From Flavobacterium sp. UBA6135 (lineage in GTDB: Bacteria; Bacteroidota; Bacteroidia; Flavobacteriales; Flavobacteriaceae), in NCBI RefSeq assembly GCF_002428305.1, contig NZ_DIVJ01000019.1, positions 1 through 50,459 of the forward strand: a DNA stretch of 50,459 nucleotides. Reading direction: 5' to 3'. Below are positions 9,869 through 17,772 of the stretch, piece after piece. The position numbers and the translations under genes were made by a program. The notes beneath the pieces are model-generated. The model was not told where the DNA came from, did no database searches, and saw only the letters and a program-made list of their open reading frames with translations. Within the stretch, counting starts at the first letter, position 1; each line of letters begins with the position of its first letter.

Positions 9869-10894
9869 ATGAATGATTATTTAGATCCCACTAATAAAGG
9901 CTACAATCCTGACGAACTTGACTTAGAAAAAAAGTTGAGACCGCTGTCTTTTGATGATTTTTCAGGACAAGATCAAGTGCTTGAAAACTTAAAAGTTTTT
10001 GTGGAAGCCGCTAATCAAAGAGAAGAAGCTCTAGATCATACCCTGTTTCATGGACCTCCGGGTTTAGGAAAAACTACTTTAGCAAATATTTTAGCAAATG
10101 AATTAGGTGTTGGTATAAAAATCACTTCAGGTCCGGTATTGGATAAACCAGGTGATTTAGCGGGTTTGCTTACCAATCTTGAAGACAGAGATGTGCTTTT
10201 TATTGATGAGATTCACAGATTGAGTCCAATTGTGGAGGAATATCTATATTCTGCCATGGAGGATTTCAAAATTGATATCATGATTGAATCAGGTCCCAAT
10301 GCGAGAACGGTTCAACTTAATCTCAATCAGTTTACATTAGTTGGTGCTACTACTCGCTCGGGTTTGTTAACTGCACCTATGAGAGCTCGTTTCGGGATAC
10401 AAAGTCGGTTACAATATTACAACACAGAATTATTAACTACCATTGTTCAACGAAGTTCCTCTATTCTTAAAGTTCCCATTTCAATGGAAGCTGCAATTGA
10501 AATTGCGGGTAGAAGTCGTGGAACACCACGTATTGCTAATGCTTTATTACGTAGAGTTCGAGATTTTGCTCAAATAAAAGGCAATGGAAAAATTGATATC
10601 GAAATTGCACGTTATGCTTTGAAAGCATTGCATGTTGATGCACACGGTTTGGATGAAATGGATAATAAAATCTTAACCACCATCATTGATAAATTCAAAG
10701 GAGGTCCGGTTGGGTTGTCAACTTTGGCAACGGCTGTCTCAGAAAGTGGCGAAACTATTGAAGAAGTCTATGAACCGTTTTTGATTCAAGAAGGTTTTAT
10801 TATGAGAACGCCTAGAGGAAGAGAAGTAACAGACAAAGCATACAAACACTTGGGAAAAATTAGAACAAATATTCAAGGCGGATTGTTCGAATAG
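9869..10894 (+). CDS. ruvB: Holliday junction branch migration helicase RuvB
   Basis: RuvB is the AAA+ motor that, with RuvA, drives branch migration of Holliday junctions in recombination repair. I chose ATG 9869 (MNDYLDP), giving 341 residues, the usual RuvB length. The upstream in-frame TTG at 9797 lies inside the coxA terminator and would add 24 residues that do not resemble RuvB. Visible motifs are Walker A GPPGLGKTT, Walker B LFIDEIHRL, the sensor/arginine-finger region GATTRSGLL...MRARFG, and RGTPRIANALLRR before a C-terminal winged-helix domain. ruvA is not adjacent but lies 6 kb downstream at 17188. The P450 gene follows after 21 bp and may be co-transcribed. Confidence 0.97.
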   Translation: MNDYLDPTNKGYNPDELDLEKKLRPLSFDDFSGQDQVLENLKVFVEAANQREEALDHTLFHGPPGLGKTTLANILANELGVGIKITSGPVLDKPGDLAGLLTNLEDRDVLFIDEIHRLSPIVEEYLYSAMEDFKIDIMIESGPNARTVQLNLNQFTLVGATTRSGLLTAPMRARFGIQSRLQYYNTELLTTIVQRSSSILKVPISMEAAIEIAGRSRGTPRIANALLRRVRDFAQIKGNGKIDIEIARYALKALHVDAHGLDEMDNKILTTIIDKFKGGPVGLSTLATAVSESGETIEEVYEPFLIQEGFIMRTPRGREVTDKAYKHLGKIRTNIQGGLFE

Positions 10895-10915
10895 CGAAAT
10901 GCAATAAAAAAAACT

Positions 10916-12250
10916 ATGAGTTTACCCAGTTCAATCCCTGAAGTTTCTTTTTTTAGGTTTCTTAATCATGCCAACAACATTTTAAAAAACCCATTACCTT
11001 TTCATGCGGCAAATTTTGAAAATCTAGGGGATATTTTTCGTTTAAATATCGGATTGGGGAAATCGGTTTTGTTTTGTAGAGATGCCGGATTGTTGCAACA
11101 TGCACTTCAAAAGAATCAAAAAAATTATACCAAATCCTATATTCAAACAAAAGATGTAGCCAAATATATTGGAAAAGGATTGTTAACAGCAGAAGGAGAA
11201 CATTGGCAAAAACAACGCAAATTAATCCAACCGGCTTTTCATAAAAGTCAGCTGGTTTTGTTGTTGGATACTATTCAACATACGATTTTAGAGGAATTAA
11301 AAAATATCAAAACGGGAAAACCAATGGATGTTTTTCCGGTTTTCAATGATTTGGCCTTTCAAACTGTAGTCAAATCCATTTTTAATATTGCTATTTCTGA
11401 TGCTGATATTGCTTCGTTGCAACATACTACCGAAGCAACGCAACAAATGTTAGTGCAGGAACTGCGACAACCTTTTCTGGTTTGGTGGTTTAATTTATCA
11501 GGAAAAACTAAAAAGCACTTAGATTTGACCCAAAATTCTAGAACCATTCTTAGACGATTAGTTGAAGAACGAAAGCAAAGCAACACAAAGCATGATGATT
11601 TGTTGGATATGCTTTTAAGTGCAAAATACGAAGACGGTTCGAGCATGGAAGAAAATCAGTTGGTAGATGAAATTTTAATTTTATTTGCTGCCGGTCATGA
11701 AACCACTTCCAATGCATTAACTTTTACAACGGAACTATTAGCTAGAAACCCTGAAGCTCAAGCCAAAATTTTAGAAGAAATACTTCAAATTAAAAGTGAG
11801 TCGGATGACATCATGCATTGGATAAAAAATGTTGCTTATACCAAGTTAGTTATCGAAGAGTCCATGCGATTGTATCCTCCGGCCTATTTTATTGATCGGG
11901 TGAATATAGAGGAAGATACTATTGATGGAATGGTTTTACCAAAAGGCTCCACATTGTTGTTTTCAGTTTATGAAATTCATCGCCATCCCAACTTTTGGAA
12001 AGACCCTGAAGCATTTATTCCGGAACGTTTTCTGGATGAGAACACCAAGTTTTCAAAAAATTATTTTCCTTTTGGGGCAGGACCACGAATGTGTATTGGG
12101 AATAATTTTGCAATGTACGAAATGATTTTAGCCATGATTGCCTTGGTTGAACAATTTGAAATTGTAGAAAAGAAGGAGCCCATTCAAATAAAACCATTAA
12201 TTACGTTGAAACCGCATAACGCTATTTTGGAATTTAAGAGCAGAACATGA
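10916..12250 (+). CDS. Cytochrome P450
   Basis: This is a 444-residue soluble bacterial cytochrome P450, a haem-thiolate monooxygenase. The haem-binding loop is FPFGAGPRMCIG with C393 as thiolate ligand. The I-helix oxygen-activation motif AGHETTS starts near residue 259, and the ExxR of the K helix is E315-S-M-R318. There is no membrane anchor and no fused reductase domain, and no ferredoxin or reductase gene is nearby, so its redox partner must be elsewhere. The substrate cannot be told from sequence; the general look (long-chain CYP4/CYP102-like) suggests a hydrophobic substrate, but this is a guess. The gene overlaps queG by four bases (ATGA), indicating translational coupling. Confidence 0.93.
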   Translation: MSLPSSIPEVSFFRFLNHANNILKNPLPFHAANFENLGDIFRLNIGLGKSVLFCRDAGLLQHALQKNQKNYTKSYIQTKDVAKYIGKGLLTAEGEHWQKQRKLIQPAFHKSQLVLLLDTIQHTILEELKNIKTGKPMDVFPVFNDLAFQTVVKSIFNIAISDADIASLQHTTEATQQMLVQELRQPFLVWWFNLSGKTKKHLDLTQNSRTILRRLVEERKQSNTKHDDLLDMLLSAKYEDGSSMEENQLVDEILILFAAGHETTSNALTFTTELLARNPEAQAKILEEILQIKSESDDIMHWIKNVAYTKLVIEESMRLYPPAYFIDRVNIEEDTIDGMVLPKGSTLLFSVYEIHRHPNFWKDPEAFIPERFLDENTKFSKNYFPFGAGPRMCIGNNFAMYEMILAMIALVEQFEIVEKKEPIQIKPLITLKPHNAILEFKSRT

Positions 12251-13167
12251 ATGCGAAAGAGAACCATACAAAACTCATAAAACAAGAAGCGATTAGGCTC
12301 GGTTTTCTCTCATGCGGTATTTCCAAAGCCGGATTTTTAGAAGAAGAAGCTCCGCGTTTAGAAAAATGGCTCAACAATAACATGAACGGTCAAATGAGCT
12401 ATATGGAAAACCATTTTGACAAACGTTTGAATCCGACTTTGTTAGTTGATGGAGCTAAGAGCGTCATTTCATTGTTGCTGAATTACTATCCTTCTGAATT
12501 TCAAAACGAAGACAGCTATAAAATTTCCAAATATGCTTACGGACAAGATTATCATTTTGTCATAAAAGAAAAACTCAAAGAATTACTGCATTTTATTCAA
12601 ACCGAAATTGGTGAAGTTTCCGGACGAGCTTTTGTTGATTCGGCTCCGGTGTTAGACAAAGCTTGGGCTGCCAAAAGTGGTTTGGGTTGGATGGGAAAAA
12701 ACACCAATTTGATTACTCAAAAAGTGGGTTCTTTTTATTTTATTGCCGAATTGATTGTTGATTTACAATTAGAATACGACACCCCAACCACCGATCATTG
12801 CGGTTCGTGTACTGCTTGTATTGATGCTTGCCCAACAGAAGCCATAGTTGCTCCTTATGTTGTTGACGGAAGTAAATGCATCTCCTATTTTACCATTGAG
12901 TTAAAAGAAAATATCCCAACGGAAATGAAAGGCAAATTTGATGATTGGGTTTTTGGTTGTGATGTCTGCCAAGATGTTTGTCCTTGGAATCGTTTTTCAA
13001 AATCGCATAACGAACCGCTTTTTCAAGCAAGTCCTGAATTGCTTTCTTTCACCAAAAAAGATTGGGAAGAAATCACCGAAGAAGTTTTTAAAGAAGTTTT
13101 TAGAAATTCTGCTGTGAAACGAACGAAGTTGGAAGGGTTGAGGAGGAATGTGGCGTTTTTAAAGTAA
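12247..13167 (+). CDS. queG: Epoxyqueuosine reductase QueG
   Basis: QueG performs the last step of queuosine synthesis, reducing epoxyqueuosine to queuosine in the wobble base of certain tRNAs, using cobalamin and two [4Fe-4S] clusters. The 306-residue product has the family core (SAPVLDKAWA followed by GLGWMGKNTNLI) and two cysteine groups, CGSCTACIDACP and CDVCQDVCPWN, which bind the clusters. It is near the short end of the family range because it lacks the C-terminal HEAT-like extension seen in some homologues. The start ATG is nested in the P450 stop (ATGA), so the two are probably translated together although no functional link between them is obvious. No terminator hairpin is evident after it. 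Confidence 0.95.
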   Translation: MNAKENHTKLIKQEAIRLGFLSCGISKAGFLEEEAPRLEKWLNNNMNGQMSYMENHFDKRLNPTLLVDGAKSVISLLLNYYPSEFQNEDSYKISKYAYGQDYHFVIKEKLKELLHFIQTEIGEVSGRAFVDSAPVLDKAWAAKSGLGWMGKNTNLITQKVGSFYFIAELIVDLQLEYDTPTTDHCGSCTACIDACPTEAIVAPYVVDGSKCISYFTIELKENIPTEMKGKFDDWVFGCDVCQDVCPWNRFSKSHNEPLFQASPELLSFTKKDWEEITEEVFKEVFRNSAVKRTKLEGLRRNVAFLK

Positions 13168-13221
13168 ATTAATAGCCTCAATAAAATAAAAGAATCATAT
13201 TATTATAAATTTAAAATTCAA

Positions 13222-13229
13222 TACATTTG
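13222..13229 (+). promoter_or_regulatory. Possible -7 box for the lipoprotein gene
   Basis: TACATTTG fits TAnnTTTG and lies 58 nt before the ATG at 13288. No TTG is found at -33 spacing. The surrounding DNA is very AT-rich, so a chance match is possible. Confidence 0.35.
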
Positions 13230-13287
13230 ATGAAATTAAATAGATTTTTTAAACAATTCCTTTTTTATTAAAATCCAAATCTAAATC

Positions 13288-13851
13288 ATGAGAACAACAT
13301 TTTTAAGTCTACTTTTCTTTTTTATAATGATTTCGTGTGCAAGTGAAAGTGATGAAATTGACTCTTCACCAATAACAAATTATGAATGGAAATTAAATTC
13401 TTTTATAACAAGTGTTCCTATTGATCTTAACCAAGATGGGATTGCATCTACAGATATGGTATTGGAATTTGAATGTATGAGAAATGAAGGATATAGTTTC
13501 ATTCCTCCCAGTTTGGTTAGATATTTTAATTCAGGATTGAACATAGAAGGAGAATATATAGATAATGAATTTGTCGTTTTTAATTTCAGTTGTATTGAAG
13601 AAGAAGAGTTGATTCCAACGTTTCCTATGATAGGAGATTACAAAATGATAGCTAGTAATAAAATAAAATTTAAATACCATAATGTACTTGTAGTTGGAGG
13701 TACAGGTCCTGTTGAAGAGGAATACACACTTGTAGGAGATAAATTAATTAAAGTGACAAATTCATTATATCCAACAATTTATGATGCTGTAAATCAAAGA
13801 TGGATAAAAACAAATATCACAATTACTCGTGAATATACAAAAGCATTTTAA
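13288..13851 (+). CDS. Hypothetical lipoprotein
   Basis: The product is a 187-residue protein of unknown function. The N-terminus is a clear lipoprotein signal: a charged MRTT, a hydrophobic core, and the lipobox MISC with Cys at residue 17, followed by ASESDE. The rest is predicted to be mostly beta strands (short alternating hydrophobic segments), with a segment DLNQDGIAS that resembles a calcium-binding Dx[DN]xDG loop. The second half reads like a small beta barrel or lipocalin-like fold, but I cannot assign a family. It stands alone in a low-G+C patch with the broken beta-barrel gene on the opposite strand, suggesting accessory rather than core content. Confidence 0.8.
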   Translation: MRTTFLSLLFFFIMISCASESDEIDSSPITNYEWKLNSFITSVPIDLNQDGIASTDMVLEFECMRNEGYSFIPPSLVRYFNSGLNIEGEYIDNEFVVFNFSCIEEEELIPTFPMIGDYKMIASNKIKFKYHNVLVVGGTGPVEEEYTLVGDKLIKVTNSLYPTIYDAVNQRWIKTNITITREYTKAF

Positions 13852-13931
13852 TTTAATAAAGGTCTTTTTTTAAGATGTTATAGATTATTCACTCTCAATA
13901 AAACTGTACCTTCTAAAAATAGCACTGTGTT

Positions 13932-14500
13932 TTAATTAAAATTATATCCAACTCCTATTTTAAATAAATTGACATTCGTGTTGTATTTGATTCTTTGAAT
14001 TTCATCGCCTACGTCAAGTATAATGTAGTCATATTGTATTTGAACAAAAATGTTTTTTAATGTCTGATATTTTATACCTAAATTTAAGTCAATTCCACTT
14101 TGAGTTACACTCTCCTTAATAATAGTATAACGATTATTATTACCTGAATGATCAAAGATCATTGATGTGTAACCAATTCCAAAAAAAGGATTAACTTTTT
14201 GAATATTAAACTCTCCAAATATTTTTGGTTGAATCATGTAATTGGTTACACTATAATCTTGAAAATAACGCTGATCATTATTAAAATATAAAACACCAGC
14301 GTTTAATGCAACTCCCACGTTTATAACTTTGGAAGTAATGAATCTGTATTTTCACCAACATCTATAATGCTTTTATAATTATCTGCAATATAATTATGGT
14401 CAAATGGTATTGGGTAATTTAATTCTAAACTTAATTTAGAATTCTGACTAAAAGAACTTACGGTTATAAATATTAATAATATTAGAAATTTTAATTTCAT
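13932..14500 (-). pseudogene. Frameshifted outer-membrane beta-barrel protein
   Basis: Two overlapping minus-strand frames together make one small outer-membrane protein. The first starts at ATG 14500 with a signal peptide (MKLKFLILLIFITVSSFSQ) and runs into a TAA at 14321-14323. The second, open from a GTG at 14318 to 13932, continues as repeated beta strands ending in an aromatic residue and Asn (GVGYNFN). Adding one A to the AAAA run (14349-14352 on the plus strand) joins them into a 189-residue protein reading DVGEKYRF-ITSKVINVGVALNAG through the joint, with no other defect. The rest of the frame is intact, so this is either a recent mutation or a sequencing error in a homopolymer. Confidence 0.85.
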
Positions 14501-14610
14501 AAGTTTTTAATTTAGAGCTGATTGTTTTTTATTATAAACCCCGTAGCCGAATCCTTTCATGTAGCCACAAACTTAACAATTACTTGCAAAGTTTTTACTA
14601 TTTTTGAAAT

Positions 14611-14645
14611 AAATCAAATATCATAAATCAAATATCATAAATCAA
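14611..14645. repeat. 14-bp tandem repeat, 2.5 copies
   Basis: Two exact copies of AAATCAAATATCAT (14611-14624 and 14625-14638) are followed by half a copy (AAATCAA). It lies about 130 bp upstream of the maeB promoter box. It could be a slippage product or a tandem protein-binding site. Confidence 0.85.
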
Positions 14646-14776
14646 CAATTTCTAATTTTTAACCAAATAACTCTTCTTTAAAATGCAAACCAAATAATTT
14701 GTTTTCTAATACATTTTATTTCAAAATTTAACACCAAAAGAATTCCGATAAAATTTCCTTATTCCCATAACTCTTT

Positions 14777-14784
14777 TACCTTTG
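14777..14784 (+). promoter_or_regulatory. Probable -7 box of maeB
   Basis: TACCTTTG matches TAnnTTTG and is 28 nt upstream of the maeB ATG, the normal position for a short leader. No clear TTG at -33 was found. Confidence 0.55.
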
Positions 14785-14812
14785 TAAGTCATTTCGAAGA
14801 ATACCTTTAACC

Positions 14813-17110
14813 ATGCATAAAGATAGTAAAAGAAGAGAAGCCTTATTGTATCACGCCAAACCGACTCCCGGTAAAATTCAAGTGGTACCCACCAAAAAAT
14901 ATGCTACCCAACGTGACTTGTCGTTAGCCTATTCGCCCGGAGTAGCAGAACCTTGTTTGGAAATTGCCAAAGATGTCAATAACGTTTATAAATATACCGC
15001 AAAAGGGAATCTGGTTGCCGTTATTACCAATGGTACGGCAGTTTTAGGGTTAGGCGATATTGGTCCGGAAGCCTCAAAACCCGTGATGGAAGGAAAGGCT
15101 TTGTTGTTTAAAATATTTGCCGATATTGATGTGTTTGATATTGAAGTTGGTACTAAAGATATTGATGCTTTTATCGAAACCGTAAAAAATATCGCTCCTA
15201 CTTTTGGAGGAATAAATTTAGAAGATATTAAAGCACCCGAATCCTTTGAAATCGAACGCCGATTGGTAGAAGAATTAAACATCCCTGTGATGCACGACGA
15301 CCAACACGGTACGGCAATTATTTCTTCGGCGGCATTATTAAATGCTTTAGAATTGGCGGGTAAAAAAGCAGAAGAAATCAAAATAGTGGTTTCCGGTGCC
15401 GGTTCAGCGGCTTTGGCTTGTGCGAATTTGTATTTATTGTTAGGCGTAAAAGCAGAAAACATTGTGATGTTTGACAAAGAAGGAGTCCTTCATGTAGAAA
15501 GAACCGACTTATCGCCCTTACAACGCAACTATACTTTCGGAAAAAAGGGGACTGATTTGAAAACGGCCTTGATTAATGCCGATGTGTTTCTTGGCTTATC
15601 AGCCGGAAACATTCTTACGCCCGAAATGCTTTTAGGAATGGCCAATGATCCTATTGTTTTTGCCATGGCAAACCCCATACCTGAAATCGATTATAATGTG
15701 GCAATTAATACCCGAAAAGATATTATCATGGCAACCGGTCGTTCTGACCATCCGAATCAAGTAAATAATGTACTCGGATTTCCTTATATTTTTAGAGGAG
15801 CATTGGATGTTAGAGCTACTAAAATAAATGAAGCGATGAAAATGGCTGCCGTTCATGCATTAGCCCATTTGGCAAAAATGCCTGTTCCCGAACAAGTGAA
15901 TATTGCTTATGGTGAAACCAAGTTGAATTTTGGTCGAGATTATATTATCCCAAAACCATTTGATCCAAGGTTGATTACGATTGTGGCTCCTGCTGTTGCA
16001 AAAGCAGCAATGGATTCAGGTGTGGCACAACATCCCATTTTAGATTGGGAAAAATATGAAGAAGAATTGGCAGAGCGTTTGGGCTCTGATAATAAAATGG
16101 TTCGTTTGTTGGCCAACCGAGCTAAAACGGATCCAAAGCGAATCATTTTTGCCGAAGCCGATCATTTAGATGTGTTAAAAGCCGCTCAAATTGTTTTAGA
16201 AGAAGGCATTGGGAGTCCAATATTATTAGGGAATAAAGAAATTATTTTAGAGTTAAAAGAAGAGATTGGTTTCTTTGCCGATGTGCCAATTCTAGATCCT
16301 AAAACCAGTGAATGCGACGAAAAAAGGTTGCAATATGCCGCAACCTTTTGGGAAAGCAGAAAACGAAGAGGAATAACATTGTTAGATGCTCAAAAGTGGA
16401 TGCGGGAACGCAATTATTTTGCCGCAATGATGGTGAATGAAGGCGAAGCAGATGCTTTGATAACCGGTTATTCACGAAGTTATCCGTCAGTAGTGAAGCC
16501 AATCATGCAGTTGATTGATAAAGCTCCGGGTGTGACTCGAATTGCAACCACTAATTTGATGATGACCAAACGCGGTCCAATGTTTTTATCGGATACGGCC
16601 ATCAATGTTGATCCTAGTGCAGATGACTTAGCAAAAATTGCTTTGATGACCGCTCGAACGGCTCGCATGTTTGGAGTGGAACCGGTTATCGCAATGGTTT
16701 CCTATTCTAATTTTGGTTCTTCACAATATGCAAGTGCGGTAAAAGTAAGAGAAGCTGTTGCTTATTTGCACAAATACTATCCTGATTTAATTGTGGATGG
16801 AGAAATTCAAACGGATTTTGCATTGAATTCAGAACTGCTTAAAGATAAATTTCCGTTTTCAAAATTAGCAGGAAAAAAAGTAAACACCTTAATCTTCCCA
16901 AATTTAGAAGCGGCAAATATCAATTATAAAATGCTGAAAGAGCTTTATAGTGTAGACTCCATAGGCCCAATTATGTTGGGATTAGACAAACCGGTTCATA
17001 TATTTCAATTGGGAGCAAGTGTTGAAGAAATGGTCAACATGGCGGCAGTTGCCGTAGTTGATGCACAAGAAAAAGAGAAACGATTTAAGTCAACTAAAGT
17101 CAGTTTGTAA
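14813..17110 (+). CDS. maeB: NADP-dependent malic enzyme with phosphotransacetylase-like domain
   Basis: MaeB decarboxylates malate to pyruvate with reduction of NADP, feeding NADPH and pyruvate supply. The 765-residue protein has the long, two-part architecture of MaeB. Residues 1 to about 425 are the malic enzyme (ATQRDLSLAYSPGVAEPC near the N-terminus, VMHDDQHGTA at the active site, and a Rossmann segment VVSGAGSAALAC). The rest is a phosphotransacetylase-like domain (about 430-760) that in related enzymes acts as a regulatory module sensing acetyl-CoA rather than as a catalyst. It is monocistronic, with its own promoter box upstream and the ruvA promoter downstream. Confidence 0.96.
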   Translation: MHKDSKRREALLYHAKPTPGKIQVVPTKKYATQRDLSLAYSPGVAEPCLEIAKDVNNVYKYTAKGNLVAVITNGTAVLGLGDIGPEASKPVMEGKALLFKIFADIDVFDIEVGTKDIDAFIETVKNIAPTFGGINLEDIKAPESFEIERRLVEELNIPVMHDDQHGTAIISSAALLNALELAGKKAEEIKIVVSGAGSAALACANLYLLLGVKAENIVMFDKEGVLHVERTDLSPLQRNYTFGKKGTDLKTALINADVFLGLSAGNILTPEMLLGMANDPIVFAMANPIPEIDYNVAINTRKDIIMATGRSDHPNQVNNVLGFPYIFRGALDVRATKINEAMKMAAVHALAHLAKMPVPEQVNIAYGETKLNFGRDYIIPKPFDPRLITIVAPAVAKAAMDSGVAQHPILDWEKYEEELAERLGSDNKMVRLLANRAKTDPKRIIFAEADHLDVLKAAQIVLEEGIGSPILLGNKEIILELKEEIGFFADVPILDPKTSECDEKRLQYAATFWESRKRRGITLLDAQKWMRERNYFAAMMVNEGEADALITGYSRSYPSVVKPIMQLIDKAPGVTRIATTNLMMTKRGPMFLSDTAINVDPSADDLAKIALMTARTARMFGVEPVIAMVSYSNFGSSQYASAVKVREAVAYLHKYYPDLIVDGEIQTDFALNSELLKDKFPFSKLAGKKVNTLIFPNLEAANINYKMLKELYSVDSIGPIMLGLDKPVHIFQLGASVEEMVNMAAVAVVDAQEKEKRFKSTKVSL

Positions 17111-17135
17111 AGTTTTTTTGTGTTTCTGATGTTAT

Positions 17136-17168
17136 TTGTTTGTAAATTAAAGTTTTTTGTTACTTTTG
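17136..17168 (+). promoter_or_regulatory. Promoter of ruvA-sprA (TTG-N18-TACTTTTG)
   Basis: This is the best-formed promoter in the window: TACTTTTG at 17161-17168, with a TTG at 17140-17142 (18 bp spacing) and a second TTG at 17136-17138. It agrees with the flavobacterial -33/-7 consensus. It lies 19 nt before the ruvA ATG and probably drives both ruvA and sprA. Confidence 0.7.
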
Positions 17169-17187
17169 AAAGTAACTAAGCCGGTAA

Positions 17188-17769
17188 ATGATAGCGTATA
17201 TTCAAGGGAGATTAGCAGAAAAAACACCAACTTCTGTAGTCATTGACTGCAATGGGGTTGGCTATGATATCAACATTTCTTTGCATACGTATTCGCTGCT
17301 TCCCGATTCCGAAAGCATAAAGTTATTTACTTTCCTTCAAGTAAAAGAGGATTCCCATACTTTATTTGGATTTGTAGAGAAGTCTGAAAAAGAACTTTTC
17401 AAACTTTTGTTGTCTGTTTCCGGAATTGGAGCCTCCATTGCACGAACCATGTTGTCTTCCCTGCATCCCAAACAAATCATTCAAGCCATTGCAACTGCTG
17501 ATGTGAATTCCATTCAATCCATTAAAGGAATTGGAACCAAAACAGCTCAAAGAGTCATTTTGGATTTGAAAGAAAAAGTGATAAAAATTTACGACTTAAA
17601 CGAAGTTTCTACCGTTACAAACAATACAAATAAAGATGAGGCGTTATCTGCTTTGGAGGTTTTAGGATTTAACAAAAAATTAGCAGAAAAAGTAGTAGAT
17701 AGAATGGTCAAAGAAAATCCAGACGCAACAATTGAAACAATTATAAAACAAGCTTTAAAAAACTTATAA
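17188..17769 (+). CDS. ruvA: Holliday junction protein RuvA
   Basis: RuvA binds four-way junctions as a tetramer and targets RuvB to them. The 193-residue protein shows the N-terminal OB fold (IAYIQGRLAEKTP, VVIDCNGVGYDI), two helix-hairpin-helix motifs (LLSVSGIGASIA near residue 74 and IQSIKGIGTKTA near 110), and the small C-terminal domain that contacts RuvB (EALSALEVLGFNKK). Its partner ruvB is 6.3 kb upstream in the same orientation. sprA begins 3 bp after its stop, so the recombination protein and the secretion channel are probably on one message. Confidence 0.97.
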   Translation: MIAYIQGRLAEKTPTSVVIDCNGVGYDINISLHTYSLLPDSESIKLFTFLQVKEDSHTLFGFVEKSEKELFKLLLSVSGIGASIARTMLSSLHPKQIIQAIATADVNSIQSIKGIGTKTAQRVILDLKEKVIKIYDLNEVSTVTNNTNKDEALSALEVLGFNKKLAEKVVDRMVKENPDATIETIIKQALKNL

Positions 17770-17772
17770 CTC

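Larger units (their letters stand above)
14501..14812. other. Intergenic region between the broken barrel gene and maeB
   Basis: This 312-base AT-rich stretch separates the minus-strand barrel gene from maeB. It contains a 14-bp tandem repeat (14611-14645) and, at its right end, the maeB promoter box. A more GC-balanced segment near 14538-14575 has no recognisable RNA fold or gene. I see no open frame of interest. Confidence 0.6.

Noticed and set aside
13932..14318. Independent 128-residue gene with a GTG start
   Set aside because: It lacks a signal peptide and is the second half of a frameshifted barrel gene whose start is at 14500.
14538..14575. Possible small RNA upstream of maeB
   Set aside because: Only a slightly more GC-balanced segment; no stable stem or terminator could be drawn.
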